In this document: in pieces, positions 5,356 through 6,159 of the stretch
How the letters are laid out: each line of letters starts with the position of its first letter
Numbering within the stretch: the stretch's first letter is position 1
DNA from: Halothiobacillus neapolitanus
GTDB lineage: Bacteria; Pseudomonadota; Gammaproteobacteria; Halothiobacillales; Halothiobacillaceae
Direction: 5' to 3'
Length of the DNA stretch: 6,159 nt
Assembly: GCA_020721485.1 (NCBI GenBank)
Contig: DYMR01000119.1
Location: 1 to 6,159, forward strand
The notes under the pieces: generated by a model
What the model was told of the DNA's origin: nothing
Databases searched by the model: none
The model's input: only the letters and a program-made list of their open reading frames with translations
Translations under genes and position numbers: made by a program

Positions 5356-5371
5356 GTTTCTCGGCAGAAAC
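5356..5371 (+). other. Hairpin just after the apbE stop codon
   Basis: GTTTCT and AGAAAC form a perfect 6-bp stem with a CGGC loop, starting one base after the apbE TAG. No T tract follows, so it is unlikely to terminate transcription alone. It may stabilise the end of the upstream message or mark a processing point before tonB, 37 bases further on. Confidence 0.35.
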
Positions 5372-5407
5372 GCCACAGCAGCAACGCAGGGAGCGTCAGC
5401 AATCACC

Positions 5408-6159
5408 ATGGATCATTGGGTACTCGATCAAAACCAGCACCGCAGCGACCGCCGACTGATGACCGCCCTGATCGCGGCACTGGTGATTCACGCGCTCATT
5501 CTCTCGATTGCATTTATTCGCCCCGCCCCGCCGCCGCCCTTGCCGCAGCCGATTGAGCTGACGCTGGATGCGCCGATTGCCGCGCATTCCCGCGATGCCA
5601 CGCCGAACCCCAGCGCACCAACCAACGCGCCACCCACCCAACAAACGCTGGCCAGCAAATCTGGCGCCGACACCGATACCGTGCAGCAAATCAAGCCCGG
5701 CGCGGGCATCGAAAACGCCGGCAACCAAGGCCAAAGCACCACGCCCACCACCGCGCCCGCGCCCGACACCTTCAACCAGCTCAACCAAGCCGTCAGCCAA
5801 TCCCTGCGCACCGGCTACATGACCAGCCAAACCCGCGACGGCCCCGCTGGCGCCTACCTCACCGCATGGAAACGCCAGGTCGAACGCTTCGGCAACAGCC
5901 ACTACCCGCCCGAACTCGTGAGCCGCAACATTTCCGGCAAGTTGATTCTGGCCGTCACCATCAACAAAGATGGCCACATTCTCGACATCGCCATTCAGCA
6001 TTCTTCCGGCAACCAAGCCATGGATTACGCCGCCCGCCGGCTGGTGCAGCTTGCCTCGCCCTACCCCAAATTCCCGCCCGCCTTGGCGGCGCAGTTCGAT
6101 CAAATCGTCATCACCCGCACCTGGTTGTTTTCCAGCGGGCACGAAGTCAGCACGGACGC
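5408..6159 (+). CDS. tonB: TonB-family energy transducer, TonB3-like (partial, cut by right edge)
   Basis: The frame is open from ATG 5408 to the window edge: 250 codons plus two bases, no stop reached. TonB spans the inner membrane, draws proton-motive energy from ExbB-ExbD and works through the periplasm on outer-membrane partners. Residues 17-37 form one membrane segment containing His28, placed like the conserved TonB transmembrane histidine. A Pro/Thr/Ala/Gln-rich linker follows (38-145), without the classic Glu-Pro and Lys-Pro repeats. Residues about 149-241 form a TonB C-terminal domain: AYLTAWKRQVERFGNSHYP (149-167), GKLILAVTINKDGHILDIAI (177-196), SSGNQAMDYAARRLV (199-213) and IVITRTWLF (233-241). 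The domain closely resembles what I recall of Pseudomonas TonB3, whose gene lies after gshB and is linked to twitching. It looks nearly complete. AGGGAG lies 14 bases upstream, rather distant, but no other in-frame start is better. Confidence 0.9.
   Translation, partial: MDHWVLDQNQHRSDRRLMTALIAALVIHALILSIAFIRPAPPPPLPQPIELTLDAPIAAHSRDATPNPSAPTNAPPTQQTLASKSGADTDTVQQIKPGAGIENAGNQGQSTTPTTAPAPDTFNQLNQAVSQSLRTGYMTSQTRDGPAGAYLTAWKRQVERFGNSHYPPELVSRNISGKLILAVTINKDGHILDIAIQHSSGNQAMDYAARRLVQLASPYPKFPPALAAQFDQIVITRTWLFSSGHEVSTD

Noticed and set aside
5356..5371. Terminator between apbE and tonB
   Set aside because: The stem is good, but no T tract follows on the plus strand, so I list it only as a hairpin.
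5396..6142. Long open frame on the minus strand (248 codons)
   Set aside because: It is antisense to the tonB-family gene, whose plus-strand translation has a membrane segment and a clear TonB C-terminal domain. The antisense product is Gly/Ala/Arg-rich without recognisable motifs, typical of the opposite strand in GC-rich genes.
1..6159. Mobile element, CRISPR array, tRNA or rRNA
   Set aside because: I saw no transposase, terminal repeats flanking a gene, regularly spaced repeat-spacer units or tRNA-like cloverleaf. The only repeats are the short ones listed.

Overview
The window looks like a chromosomal piece of a gammaproteobacterium, or a close relative, with type IV pili. It is GC-rich with G/C-biased third codon positions. 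Two back-to-back gene groups are separated by a 356-base divergent spacer. On the minus strand, reading leftwards from 1540, lie pilG, pilH, pilI and the first 17 codons of what is probably pilJ. These are the front part of the Pil-Chp chemosensory cluster that controls twitching motility. On the plus strand, reading rightwards from 1897, lie gshA (glutamate-cysteine ligase of the Acidithiobacillus ferrooxidans type), gshB (glutathione synthetase), an ApbE-like flavin-transferase lipoprotein gene, and a tonB-family gene cut by the right edge.

The arrangement matches a layout I recall from Pseudomonas aeruginosa, where pilGHIJ lies divergently next to gshB followed by tonB3. Compared with that layout, this window has gshA placed before gshB and an apbE-like gene between gshB and tonB. 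The gshA family and its position directly before gshB recall betaproteobacteria and sulfur-oxidising gammaproteobacteria. A sulfur-oxidising gammaproteobacterium (Halothiobacillus-like, for example) is a reasonable guess, but the genus cannot be fixed from this sequence alone.

How the genes work together: PilI couples the PilJ receptor to the ChpA kinase (outside the window), and PilG and PilH are the output response regulators acting on pilus extension and retraction. GshA and GshB carry out the two steps of glutathione synthesis. The TonB protein spans the inner membrane and carries proton-motive energy through the periplasm. In Pseudomonas the homologue at this position has been linked to pilus assembly and twitching. 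The ApbE-like protein is a predicted lipoprotein that would act in the periplasm on flavin or flavoproteins. Its link to the neighbours is unknown.

No new multi-gene system stands out. The most interesting signals are small-scale. (1) A 7-codon open frame is threaded between gshB and apbE by two ATGA overlaps, apparently made by a 20-base duplication of the junction. (2) A terminator-like hairpin with a seven-T tract sits between pilI and pilJ. (3) The ApbE-like protein departs from the family at several conserved active-site positions. (4) Short 12-base tandem repeats occur between gshA and gshB and at the end of apbE. No RNA gene, CRISPR array, insertion sequence or integration site was seen.
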